Part shown: positions 1-7,701 of the stretch, in pieces
How positions within the stretch are numbered: position 1 is the first letter of the stretch
Layout: every line of letters starts with the position of its first letter
From: Pseudomonas sp. Bc-h
GTDB taxonomy: Bacteria > Pseudomonadota > Gammaproteobacteria > Pseudomonadales > Pseudomonadaceae
Reading direction: 5' to 3'
Length of the DNA: 64,000 nt
NCBI RefSeq assembly: GCF_002080045.1
Contig: NZ_MUIN01000002.1
Location: 373,251 to 437,250 of the forward strand
Made by a program: the position numbers and the translations under genes
Notes under the pieces: generated by a model
Databases searched by the model: none
Told to the model about the DNA's origin: nothing
The model's input: only the letters and a program-made list of their open reading frames with translations

Positions 1-1218
1 GATGCCGCCGAGCGCGACGGCCGCCTGCGCCCCGGTGGCACGATCGTCGAAGCCACGGCGGGCAATACTGGCCTGGGCCTTGCGCTGGTCGGTCGGGCCA
101 AGGGTTACCGGGTGGTATTGGTGGTGCCCGATAAGATGTCGACCGAGAAGGTGCTGCACTTGAAGGCCATGGGCGCCGAGGTGCACATCACCCGTTCGGA
201 TGTGGGCAAGGGTCATCCTGATTATTACCAGGACGTGGCGGCGCGGTTGGCGAGCGAAATTCCCGATGCATTCTTCGCTGATCAATTCAATAACCCGGCC
301 AATCCGCTGGCCCACGAGTGCAGTACGGCGCCGGAAATCTGGGCGCAAACCCAGCATGACCTCGACGCCATCGTGGTCGGCGTGGGCTCGGCGGGCACCC
401 TCACCGGCCTGACCCGTTTCTTCAAACGTGTGCAACCGGACCTGGAAATGGTGCTGGCAGACCCTGTGGGCTCTGTGGTTGCGCAGTACAGCAGGACGCA
501 AACCCTCCCCGAGGCCGGTTCGTGGGCGGTCGAAGGCATCGGGGAAGACTTCATTCCGTCATTCGCCGACCTTTCCAGCGTGCGCCACGCTTACTCCATC
601 AGTGACGAAGACAGTTTTGAGCACGCCCGGTATCTGCTGCGCACCGAGGGGATTCTGGGCGGTTCGTCGACGGGTACGCTGTTGGCCGCCGCCTTGCGGT
701 TTTGCCGCGAACAGACGACGCCAAAGCGCGTGGTCAGCTTTGTCTGCGACACCGGCACCCGCTACCTGTCCAAGGTCTACAATGACCAGTGGATGACCGA
801 TCAGGGCCTGATGCAACGCACCCGATACGGTGATTTGCGCGACCTGATCGCTCGGCGCTTCGAGGATGGCCGGGTGATCAGCGTCGGCCCGGACGACACC
901 CTGTTGACCGCTTTCCAGCGCATGCGCCTGGCCGATGTCTCGCAATTGCCGGTGCTGGTGGATGGCAAGCAGCTGGTCGGGGTGATCGATGAGTCCGACA
1001 TCCTCCTCGACGTGCACAACGACACGTCGCATTTTCGCACCACGGTCGCCAGCGCCATGACCAACAAAGTCGAAACCCTGCCACCGAATGCCGGGCTGCC
1101 GGCATTGCAGGCGGAACTGGACCGAGGGCTGGTCGCGATCATCGCCGACGCGTCCGGGTTTCACGGCCTGATCACCCGGGTCGACTTGCTCAATCATTTG
1201 CGGAGATCCCTTGCATGA
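1..1218 (+). CDS. Cystathionine beta-synthase (5' end outside window)
   Basis: PLP enzyme that condenses serine and homocysteine to cystathionine, the first step of reverse transsulfuration. The frame is open from base 1, so the N-terminus with the PLP lysine is missing. The visible part begins in the fold-type II catalytic core, with EATAGNTG (a PLP/substrate loop) near bases 50-75 and a Gly/Ser-rich phosphate-binding segment (GGSSTGT) near base 660. The last ~120 residues form a pair of CBS motifs (about bases 830-1200), as in full-length cystathionine beta-synthases and unlike plain cysteine synthases. The stop overlaps the next start by 4 bases (ATGA), so the pair is translationally coupled to a gamma-lyase. 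The domain layout and partner favour CBS over O-acetylserine sulfhydrylase. Confidence 0.92.
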   Translation, partial: DAAERDGRLRPGGTIVEATAGNTGLGLALVGRAKGYRVVLVVPDKMSTEKVLHLKAMGAEVHITRSDVGKGHPDYYQDVAARLASEIPDAFFADQFNNPANPLAHECSTAPEIWAQTQHDLDAIVVGVGSAGTLTGLTRFFKRVQPDLEMVLADPVGSVVAQYSRTQTLPEAGSWAVEGIGEDFIPSFADLSSVRHAYSISDEDSFEHARYLLRTEGILGGSSTGTLLAAALRFCREQTTPKRVVSFVCDTGTRYLSKVYNDQWMTDQGLMQRTRYGDLRDLIARRFEDGRVISVGPDDTLLTAFQRMRLADVSQLPVLVDGKQLVGVIDESDILLDVHNDTSHFRTTVASAMTNKVETLPPNAGLPALQAELDRGLVAIIADASGFHGLITRVDLLNHLRRSLA

Positions 1219-2393
1219 GTCAGCACGACGAAAACCAGACGTCCCACGCCTTCGCCACTCGGGTGATCCACGCCGGCCAGGAGCCCGACCCTTCCACCGG
1301 AGCGCTGATGCCGCCGATCTACGCCAACTCCACCTATCTGCAACAAAGCCCCGGCGTTCACAAAGGCCTGGATTACGGCCGCTCGCACAACCCGACGCGC
1401 TTTGCGCTGGAACGCTGCGTGGCCGATCTGGAAGGCGGGACTCAGGCGTTCGCCTTCGCATCGGGGCTGGCGGCGATCTCTTCAGTGCTCGAATTGCTGG
1501 ATGCCGGATCGCACATTCTCTCCGGTGACGACCTGTATGGTGGCACCTTCCGCCTGTTCGACAAGGTTCGCCAGCGTAGCGCCGGGCATCGTTTCAGCTT
1601 CGTCGACATGACCGACCTTTCCGCCTTTGAAGCCGGGCTTCAGGACGACACGCGAATGATCTGGGTGGAGACCCCGAGCAACCCCCTGCTGCGCCTGAGC
1701 GATCTGGCTGCCATCGCGCGCGTCTGCCGTGACCGGGGCATCATTTGTGTTGCCGATAACACCTTCGCCAGCCCATGGATTCAGCACCCGTTGGCGTTGG
1801 GTTTCGATATCGTCGTGCACTCCACCACCAAATACCTCAATGGCCACTCGGACGTGATCGGCGGCATCGCGGTGGTCGGGGATAACCCTGAACTGGCCGA
1901 GCGCCTGGGTTTCCTGCAGAACTCGGTCGGTGCGATTGCCGGGCCTTTCGATGCCTTCCTCACCCTGCGCGGGGTGAAAACCCTGGCCTTGCGCATGGAG
2001 CGCCACTGCAGCAATGCGCTGGAACTGGCGCAATGGCTGGAGCGCCAGCCGCAGGTGGCGCGCGTTTATTATCCCGGCCTGCCGACGCACCCGCAGCACG
2101 CGTTGGCCTGTCGCCAGATGCGTGGCTTCGGCGGCATGATTTCGCTGGACCTGAACACTGATCTGGCAGGCACAAAACGCTTCCTCGAACAGGTGCAGAT
2201 CTTTGCTCTGGCGGAAAGCCTGGGTGGCGTGGAAAGCCTGATCGAACACCCGGCGATCATGACCCACGCCAGCATTCCCGCGCAGAACCGCGCCAAGCTT
2301 GGCATCGGCGACTCGCTGGTGCGGTTGTCGGTCGGTGTCGAGGATGTAGACGACCTGCGCGCTGATCTGGCGCAGGCGCTGGGCAAGATCTGA
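1215..2393 (+). CDS. Cystathionine gamma-lyase / gamma-synthase family PLP enzyme
   Basis: 392 residues, the usual length for the Cys/Met metabolism PLP family (fold type I). HSTTKYLNGHSD (about residues 197-208) holds the PLP-binding lysine, and YGRSHNPTR near residue 54 is the conserved PLP-phosphate/substrate segment. Its start overlaps the CBS stop by ATGA. Next to CBS, the likely reaction is cystathionine to cysteine, 2-oxobutyrate and ammonia, completing reverse transsulfuration in the cytoplasm. Sequence alone does not separate gamma-lyase from gamma-synthase or homocysteine lyase, so the assignment rests on the neighbour. Confidence 0.88.
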   Translation: MSQHDENQTSHAFATRVIHAGQEPDPSTGALMPPIYANSTYLQQSPGVHKGLDYGRSHNPTRFALERCVADLEGGTQAFAFASGLAAISSVLELLDAGSHILSGDDLYGGTFRLFDKVRQRSAGHRFSFVDMTDLSAFEAGLQDDTRMIWVETPSNPLLRLSDLAAIARVCRDRGIICVADNTFASPWIQHPLALGFDIVVHSTTKYLNGHSDVIGGIAVVGDNPELAERLGFLQNSVGAIAGPFDAFLTLRGVKTLALRMERHCSNALELAQWLERQPQVARVYYPGLPTHPQHALACRQMRGFGGMISLDLNTDLAGTKRFLEQVQIFALAESLGGVESLIEHPAIMTHASIPAQNRAKLGIGDSLVRLSVGVEDVDDLRADLAQALGKI

Positions 2394-2487
2394 ATCCTGA
2401 GGGCACCGTCGGATTGCCAGAGATCAGGTGGGAGGGAGCGAAGCTACCGATGGCGGTGGGTCTGGAAACGCGATGCCAGCTGACCTG

Positions 2488-2748
2488 CCGCTTTCGCCAC
2501 CGTCGTAACCTCCGGCAGCTCCCACAGTGGATTTCGGTTCCGCCAGTTCAAATGGATAACCCGCAACTTCGGTCGAGCTGGCTCTACAGCCTGGCGCGAA
2601 CCCTGTTGTTAGACAAGTCGCGCAGCCCGCCAGGAACCCTGTTGTTAGACCTGTGCTGCCGCCACCGCGAATGCTGTTGTTAGACCTGTTCTGCAGCCCA
2701 CCACGAATCCTGTGGGAGCTGCCGGAGGTTACGACGGTGGCGAAGCGG
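2488..2748. repeat. Near-perfect 39-bp inverted repeat bracketing a tandem array
   Basis: The left arm, 2488-2527, is the reverse complement of the right arm, 2710-2748 (which starts CTGTGGGAGCTGCCGGAGG), except for one extra base. About 180 bases lie between the arms. A degenerate third copy in the right-arm orientation sits at 55416-55452. Both sites lie between convergent genes, which is where Pseudomonas REP/BIME-type elements usually occur. This entry covers most of the gene-free stretch 2394-2825, in which I see no plausible coding sequence. Confidence 0.75.
2598..2720. repeat. Tandem array of ~36-bp imperfect repeats
   Basis: Units begin GAACCCTGTTGTTAGAC at 2598 and again at 2634, then GAATGCTGTTGTTAGAC at 2669. 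A decayed unit starts GAATCCTGTGGGAG at 2705. The period is 36, 35 and 36 bases. The fourth unit runs straight into the right arm of the surrounding inverted repeat, so the two repeat types may have arisen together. Confidence 0.7.
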
Positions 2749-2825
2749 TCTTTCTGACACCCCCGGTCTGGGCCTGGCAATTCCCCACTATAGATCTCCA
2801 TGCTGCTACGGGGCTCACCGGGTAG

Positions 2826-3398
2826 CTACGAACACCGCCCGCTCCGCCCCGCCGCCTCGATCATCGACGACAGCTTCATCAGATTGCCCTGATGGGCTAT
2901 CACCAGTTCATCGATCGAGTTCCCTGCCGGGGTGCTCAGTTTCGTGTAGCACTCCATCTTTATGTTGGCGTCGCGGGAGCGTAGGCGCCATTTGGCCTCG
3001 ATCAGCGCGTATTGCCCCGGCACCGAATCGAACCGCTGAACATCCAGCGTCAGGTGCAGTTTGCTGCGCCCCGAGGTGGTGCCGCTGGGTTGTGGCAGCT
3101 GGTTGCCGAGGGCGTTTGCGAGCTCGTCCGTGAGGTTGGCGCCCCACCATTCGGTTTCCAGAATCACTAGCCCGCTATTGCCCTGGCGGATGACCATTTG
3201 CGAGCGGTCCACCTGGGGCGGCATCGTTACCCGGTCGATCACGATGTCGTACTGCGAGGTGCTGGTGCTCGAGCCCTTGATCGGCACCAGCGTGTGGTAA
3301 TGAATGGGCGCGCTACTGCAACCGCTGACGGTCGCGATGGCTGCGGCGACGATGAGTGGCGACACGCGCCCGATCCATGTTTTCAGCGGATGGCTCAT
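2826..3398 (-). CDS. pqiC: PqiC-like ABC-type transport auxiliary lipoprotein
   Basis: 190 residues using the ATG at 3398, chosen because GGAG lies 9 bases upstream; the ATG at 3413 and the longer frame have no ribosome site. The N-terminus is a lipoprotein signal with lipobox VSGC (Cys27), followed by a short beta-rich domain of the PqiC/DUF330 type. In E. coli, PqiC is an outer-membrane lipoprotein that docks the PqiB needle. It overlaps the end of pqiB? No: its start lies 29 bases beyond the pqiB stop codon, so it follows pqiB closely as last gene of the minus-strand run. Assignment rests on the lipobox, size and position. Confidence 0.8.
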   Translation of the reverse strand: MSHPLKTWIGRVSPLIVAAAIATVSGCSSAPIHYHTLVPIKGSSTSTSQYDIVIDRVTMPPQVDRSQMVIRQGNSGLVILETEWWGANLTDELANALGNQLPQPSGTTSGRSKLHLTLDVQRFDSVPGQYALIEAKWRLRSRDANIKMECYTKLSTPAGNSIDELVIAHQGNLMKLSSMIEAAGRSGRCS

Positions 3399-3426
3399 GC
3401 AGGTCTGCTCCATAGGATTGGCACGT

Positions 3427-5052
3427 TCAAGGTTCCAGACTCGTCGCTTCTTTGGACTTCGGACGGCCACGAATCAGGGACTCGGGATGCCTGCCCAGAT
3501 AATCCGAGAGATCACGCAGCGAGCGAGAGACGCGCTGGATTTCGTCCAGTGATTCCTTGAGTTGCTCGCGTTGCGGCGAATCTTCGGACAACGCCTGATT
3601 GGCGATCTGCACGGTCGCCGTCATTTTGGTGAGCGTGTTGTCGATGTTCGGCAGCGTCTTGTCGTTGAACTGGTTGATGCTCTTGTGCAGTGCGTTCAGG
3701 CTGGCATCCAGATTGTTCGCGATCTTGTCCACGGGCAGTTTGCTGAATTTGTCGACCAGCGCCTGGAACTGTTCCTGCACCTTCTCCAGGCTGCCAGGGG
3801 TGGTGGGCATCATGATGGGATACTTTCCTGGGTCGAATGGCACTTCCTTGACATTCGGATAGAAATCCAACGACACGTAAAGCTGGCCGGTCAGCAGGTT
3901 GCCGCTGCGTGCCTGAGCCCGAAGGCCATGCTTGACGAAGATAGCGATCAACTCGCCGACTGCCCGTTGATCTTCCGGCGCATGGTCCATCGCACTGATC
4001 ATCTTGGCGTGAGCCGGTCCCATGCGCTCCGGATAGATCACGGCCTCTACCATGACCGGAAACGAGCGTTTCACCGGATCGAAGTCCAACTGGACCGATG
4101 TGACCCTGCCGAAATCCACCCCCATGAACTCGACCGGCGCGCCCACCGAAAGCCCGCGCATGGCCTGGTCGAACCGCATGACGATGGTCTGCGACTTGCC
4201 ATTGGGCGGCGCCAGAGCTGCTTGCGAGTCAGCGAACAAGTCGAACCGCGCGCCTTCGGTCGCTACCGCGTCGCCGGTGGAGGTTTCAGGCTCGCCGAAT
4301 GCCAGGCCACCGATGAGCATCGACGACAGCGATTCGGTATTGACCTTCAGCCCGTTGGCGCCCACGTCGACATCGATGCCACTGGCATTCCAGAACCGAG
4401 TGTCGGCGGTCACGAAACCATCGTTAGGGGCGTCGACGAAAATCTCGATATTGACCCCCTTCCCGTCTTTATCCAGTGCGTAGGAGATCACCTGGCCCAC
4501 CGGGATCTTGCGGTAGTAGATGGGCGAGCCGATATCCAGCGAACCGAGGTCCTTGGCATACAGCGTGAAGCGTTTGCCACTCTCGCCATAGGTCACCGGC
4601 GGGGGTGACTCAAGGCCCTTGAAGGTGTCTTTCACCTCGCTCGACTGGCCAGCGTCGGCACCGATGAAACTGCCGGACAGCAGGGTGTCCAGACCAGTCA
4701 CGCCGCCTGCCCCGATGCGCGGTTTGACCACCCAGAACGTCGAATCGGATCGGGCGAAGGTCTCCGCCTCCTTGGACAGCTGAACTTTGGCAGACACGCT
4801 TTTCTTGTCCTTGGCCAGCTCCACCGCCGTCACTTCGCCGATCAGCACGTTGCGGTATTTGACCTGAGTCTTGTGTGCGGTCAGGCCGTCGCCGGTCCTG
4901 AAGGTGATGGTGATCGTCGGCCCTTCCTGCATCCAGTTGCGCACCACCAGCGATGCACCGACGAGTATCGCTACCACAGGCACGATCCACACCAGCGACA
5001 CGTTCCACCGTCGGCTCTTGATAGGCGCCGTCTCAACGTTGTCGTCTTGCAT
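3427..5052 (-). CDS. pqiB: PqiB: MCE-domain intermembrane lipid transport protein
   Basis: 541 residues. After a short cytoplasmic tail there is one transmembrane helix (about residues 17-39), then three MCE domains (about 45-135, 160-225 and 285-390) and an amphipathic/coiled C-terminal stretch (about 410-520). This is the architecture of E. coli PqiB, whose hexamer spans the periplasm as a lipid-conducting needle. The ATG at 5052 overlaps the upstream stop as TGATG and has AGGAGG 7 bases before it; the in-frame GTG one codon earlier is less likely. It is followed by the PqiC lipoprotein and preceded by two PqiA genes. Confidence 0.92.
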   Translation of the reverse strand: MQDDNVETAPIKSRRWNVSLVWIVPVVAILVGASLVVRNWMQEGPTITITFRTGDGLTAHKTQVKYRNVLIGEVTAVELAKDKKSVSAKVQLSKEAETFARSDSTFWVVKPRIGAGGVTGLDTLLSGSFIGADAGQSSEVKDTFKGLESPPPVTYGESGKRFTLYAKDLGSLDIGSPIYYRKIPVGQVISYALDKDGKGVNIEIFVDAPNDGFVTADTRFWNASGIDVDVGANGLKVNTESLSSMLIGGLAFGEPETSTGDAVATEGARFDLFADSQAALAPPNGKSQTIVMRFDQAMRGLSVGAPVEFMGVDFGRVTSVQLDFDPVKRSFPVMVEAVIYPERMGPAHAKMISAMDHAPEDQRAVGELIAIFVKHGLRAQARSGNLLTGQLYVSLDFYPNVKEVPFDPGKYPIMMPTTPGSLEKVQEQFQALVDKFSKLPVDKIANNLDASLNALHKSINQFNDKTLPNIDNTLTKMTATVQIANQALSEDSPQREQLKESLDEIQRVSRSLRDLSDYLGRHPESLIRGRPKSKEATSLEP

Positions 5053-5684
5053 CACACGTCCTCCTTGTCGGTTTCAGGTTCGCCTTCCCAGATCAGACGA
5101 GGGTCGTAACTCATTGCCGCGAGCATGGTCATCACCACCACCATGCCGAAAAACAGGATGCCCGCCCGAGGCTCGATGGTGCCCAGTTCCTGCATCTGCA
5201 CCAGCGAGGCCACCAAGGCGACCACCAGCACGTCGAGCATCGACCAATAGCCGATCAGTTCGACGAAACGGTACAACTGTGAACGTTGACGCCTGGCCCA
5301 GTTACTTTTGCGCTGAGCGGTGATCAGCAGCAGCCCCAGCGCCAGGAATTTGATGGCGGGCACGCCGATACTGGCGATGAAAATGATCAGGGCGATGTCC
5401 CACGCCCCACTCTCCCAGAACTCCAGCACGCCGCCGGCGATCGTGCTGTCCACCCCGCTCCCTGCCATGACGGTGTGCATGACCGGCAGCAGATTGGCCG
5501 GAACGTAAAACACCAGCGCGGCGATCAGGAATGCCCAGCAGCGGGCGATGGCATCGGTCTTGCGCGCGTGAAGCGGCGCGCCGCAGCGGTCGCAATGGTG
5601 CGTCGGTTTGCTGACATCGCACGTCTTGCCGCAGCCATGACACAGGCAGAGTTTGAGATCCTTGGCCAGCGGAGGCGTTTTCAT
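5052..5684 (-). CDS. PqiA-family membrane protein, second half
   Basis: 210 residues from the ATG at 5684, which overlaps the upstream stop as ATGA and has GGGAG 5 bases before it. The N-terminus is a cysteine-rich zinc-ribbon-like segment (CLCHGCGKTC and CDRCGAPL). Four transmembrane helices with the PqiA signature follow, including FYVPANLLPVM near residue 60. E. coli PqiA is a single ~420-residue protein with two such domains; here the second domain is its own gene. Likely the inner-membrane partner that feeds or anchors PqiB. The exact role of PqiA is not settled. Confidence 0.85.
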   Translation of the reverse strand: MKTPPLAKDLKLCLCHGCGKTCDVSKPTHHCDRCGAPLHARKTDAIARCWAFLIAALVFYVPANLLPVMHTVMAGSGVDSTIAGGVLEFWESGAWDIALIIFIASIGVPAIKFLALGLLLITAQRKSNWARRQRSQLYRFVELIGYWSMLDVLVVALVASLVQMQELGTIEPRAGILFFGMVVVMTMLAAMSYDPRLIWEGEPETDKEDV

Positions 5685-6313
5685 AACCGCTCCCAGAGAT
5701 CGCGAACGTCGCGACCGGCAATGGCGATGATCAGGATGCTCAGCAGCACCAGCGCCAAGAGCCCGATCCCCGGGATCACGTCGAGCAGTCCGGCGAGCTT
5801 GATCACGGCGACCATAGCCCCCAGCAGGCACACTTCCAGCATGCTCCAGGGCCGCAACGCTTCGAGCCAGAGCATGCAGGGGGCAAAACCTGGCGAGCGT
5901 CTGCCCGCCACCGCGAAACTCAAGACCCAGATCAACAGAAGCACCTGGCAGACCGGCGCGATGATGATCGCCAGGGCTGCAACCAGAGCGATGAACGTGA
6001 TGGGGCCGACGCTCAGGATCATCACCGAGTCGAACAGCGTCGCCGAGTTGCTCACGCCCTGCAGATTGATGCTCATCACCGGGTACAGGTTGGCGAACAG
6101 CAACAGCACTGCGGCGGTGATACTCAACGCCAGGCGCTGCTGCACGGACAGCGCAACATGGCGGTCCACCACACCTGCGCAGCGCACACAGACCGCTTTT
6201 TGATGGCGCGACAGCACCGACTTGCGGTACACGGCGTCGCAGTACTCGCAGATGATCAACTTTCCGGTACGGGTCGAGGATCGATCCTGTCGTGACTGCG
6301 TCAAGCTTTTCAT
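5681..6313 (-). CDS. PqiA-family membrane protein, first half
   Basis: 210 residues from the ATG at 6313 (GGAG 9 bases upstream); the longer reading lacks a ribosome site and overlaps the fadL-type gene. A zinc-ribbon-like start (CEYCDAVY, then CVRCAGVV) precedes four hydrophobic helices with LLFANLYPVMSI, the PqiA core motif. It is coupled by ATGA to a second PqiA gene of exactly the same length, so the two together match one E. coli PqiA split between its halves. It sits 16 bases after a FadL-type porin gene. Confidence 0.85.
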   Translation of the reverse strand: MKSLTQSRQDRSSTRTGKLIICEYCDAVYRKSVLSRHQKAVCVRCAGVVDRHVALSVQQRLALSITAAVLLLFANLYPVMSINLQGVSNSATLFDSVMILSVGPITFIALVAALAIIIAPVCQVLLLIWVLSFAVAGRRSPGFAPCMLWLEALRPWSMLEVCLLGAMVAVIKLAGLLDVIPGIGLLALVLLSILIIAIAGRDVRDLWERL

Positions 6314-6329
6314 GACGTTGCGCTCCGCA

Positions 6330-7658
6330 CTAGAAGCGCCAGACCATGCCGCCGCCGATGACATGCAAGGCTGCGTTGCGGTATTCGCCGGAGACTGACT
6401 GGCCGTTGGAGTTCTTGGTTTGCTCGGTGGACATGTCACCCATCCAGATCAAGGTGTAGCTCAGGTGCAGGTCTGTGTCCTTGTCCAGAGCGTAGTTGAC
6501 GCCGGTCGCGAACCGCCAGGCGTCACCCATGGGCACGTCGACCGTGCGGTCGGAGTCGTCTACGGCGGACGAGTCGAACGCCACGCCCATGTTCCAGCGC
6601 CAGTGTGAATCGATCTGGTTCTGCGCGCCGATGGACACATGGTAGGTGTCCTTGTACTGGCGATCCACGCTGCGTGAAGTGCCGCCGGCGTTACTGTCGA
6701 CCTGCACGCCGATGCTGCCGAAGTCGCTCCAGTCCTGCCAGCCGAGAGAGCCCAGCAGTTTCCACTGCGGCGACAACTCGTAGGACGCGCTGAAGGTCGC
6801 GGTCTGCGGAATGTTCATGTCCAGATCGAGGTTGTCGACGTCCAGCCGGTTCAGCGCGAAATTGAGCACCGGGTTGGTGATGTGCTTGAGTTCGGGCGAG
6901 TCGCTGAATTCGAGCTTGACCTTGCTGGTGTAGTCCAGGCCCAGCTGGGTGCGCTCATTGAGCTGATAGAGCAAACCCACGTTGACGCCGGTGCCCCAAT
7001 CCGTGTCCTTGTAGCGCAGCTGGCCATCGGGGGTATCGAGCAAGCCGAAGGGGTTGTTGTTGACCGCCACTTCGGTGCGGAAGTAGCCATAGACGAAACG
7101 CGGGCCGATGCCGACGGAAAGCGCGTCGGTGATCTTGTAGGCGAACGTCGGCTGGAACGAGATACCAATCAGGGCGGACTCCTGGGTGAAATAGCGGCCC
7201 GCCCAATCGTCGTCGTAATCCACCGCCAGGCCGAAATTGCCGTACACGCCGAAACCGATGCTGGCCCGGTCGTTCACCTCATGGGTGATGAACAGGCTGC
7301 TGCCCGGCAAATAAGGCAGCGGGTTACCGCCGTTGCCGCCGTCGAAGGTATTGCCGTCATCGCGGGAGAACTTCATGGCGCCAAGAATGACCTGGGCGTT
7401 GGCGTTGACCTGCGTGCCCTTGAGTTGAGTGATACCAGCGGGGTTGTTCATCAGGATGCTCGGGTCGGTGGCCAGCACCGCCGCCCCCGCGTTGGCCAGA
7501 CCCGCGCCCTCCTGCCCAGCCTCGTAAACCATGATGCCGCCGGCGTTCGCCGTTTCACTTAGCAGCAGCGCGCCCAACACGGCGCAGACGCCGGCCGGAA
7601 CCCCGAGCTTGAAACCACCGAAGGCCGGCATTTTGTGGCGAGTCTGTGTTGTAGACAT
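6330..7658 (-). CDS. FadL/OmpP1/TodX-family outer-membrane transporter
   Basis: 442 residues from the ATG at 7658 (GGAG 8 bases upstream), with a signal peptide probably cut after TANA (residue 39). The mature N-terminus GGIMVYEAGQEGAGLANAG with nearby NPAGITQLKG is the characteristic FadL plug/hatch region. The rest is an alternating aromatic beta-barrel pattern ending GGGMVWRF, with a C-terminal Phe as expected for Bam substrates. Family members carry long-chain fatty acids or other hydrophobic compounds across the outer membrane. Position directly upstream of pqiA-pqiA-pqiB-pqiC suggests a role in lipid traffic; the substrate cannot be read from sequence. Confidence 0.88.
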   Translation of the reverse strand: MSTTQTRHKMPAFGGFKLGVPAGVCAVLGALLLSETANAGGIMVYEAGQEGAGLANAGAAVLATDPSILMNNPAGITQLKGTQVNANAQVILGAMKFSRDDGNTFDGGNGGNPLPYLPGSSLFITHEVNDRASIGFGVYGNFGLAVDYDDDWAGRYFTQESALIGISFQPTFAYKITDALSVGIGPRFVYGYFRTEVAVNNNPFGLLDTPDGQLRYKDTDWGTGVNVGLLYQLNERTQLGLDYTSKVKLEFSDSPELKHITNPVLNFALNRLDVDNLDLDMNIPQTATFSASYELSPQWKLLGSLGWQDWSDFGSIGVQVDSNAGGTSRSVDRQYKDTYHVSIGAQNQIDSHWRWNMGVAFDSSAVDDSDRTVDVPMGDAWRFATGVNYALDKDTDLHLSYTLIWMGDMSTEQTKNSNGQSVSGEYRNAALHVIGGGMVWRF

Positions 7659-7701
7659 GAGCAAAACTCCATCCTGAGTTTTCGTTTACCGCGCGGCAGC
7701 C

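Noticed and set aside
2414..2801. Short frames in the repeat region after the gamma-lyase gene
   Set aside because: They consist of translated tandem and inverted repeats, with no start signal or homology-like features.
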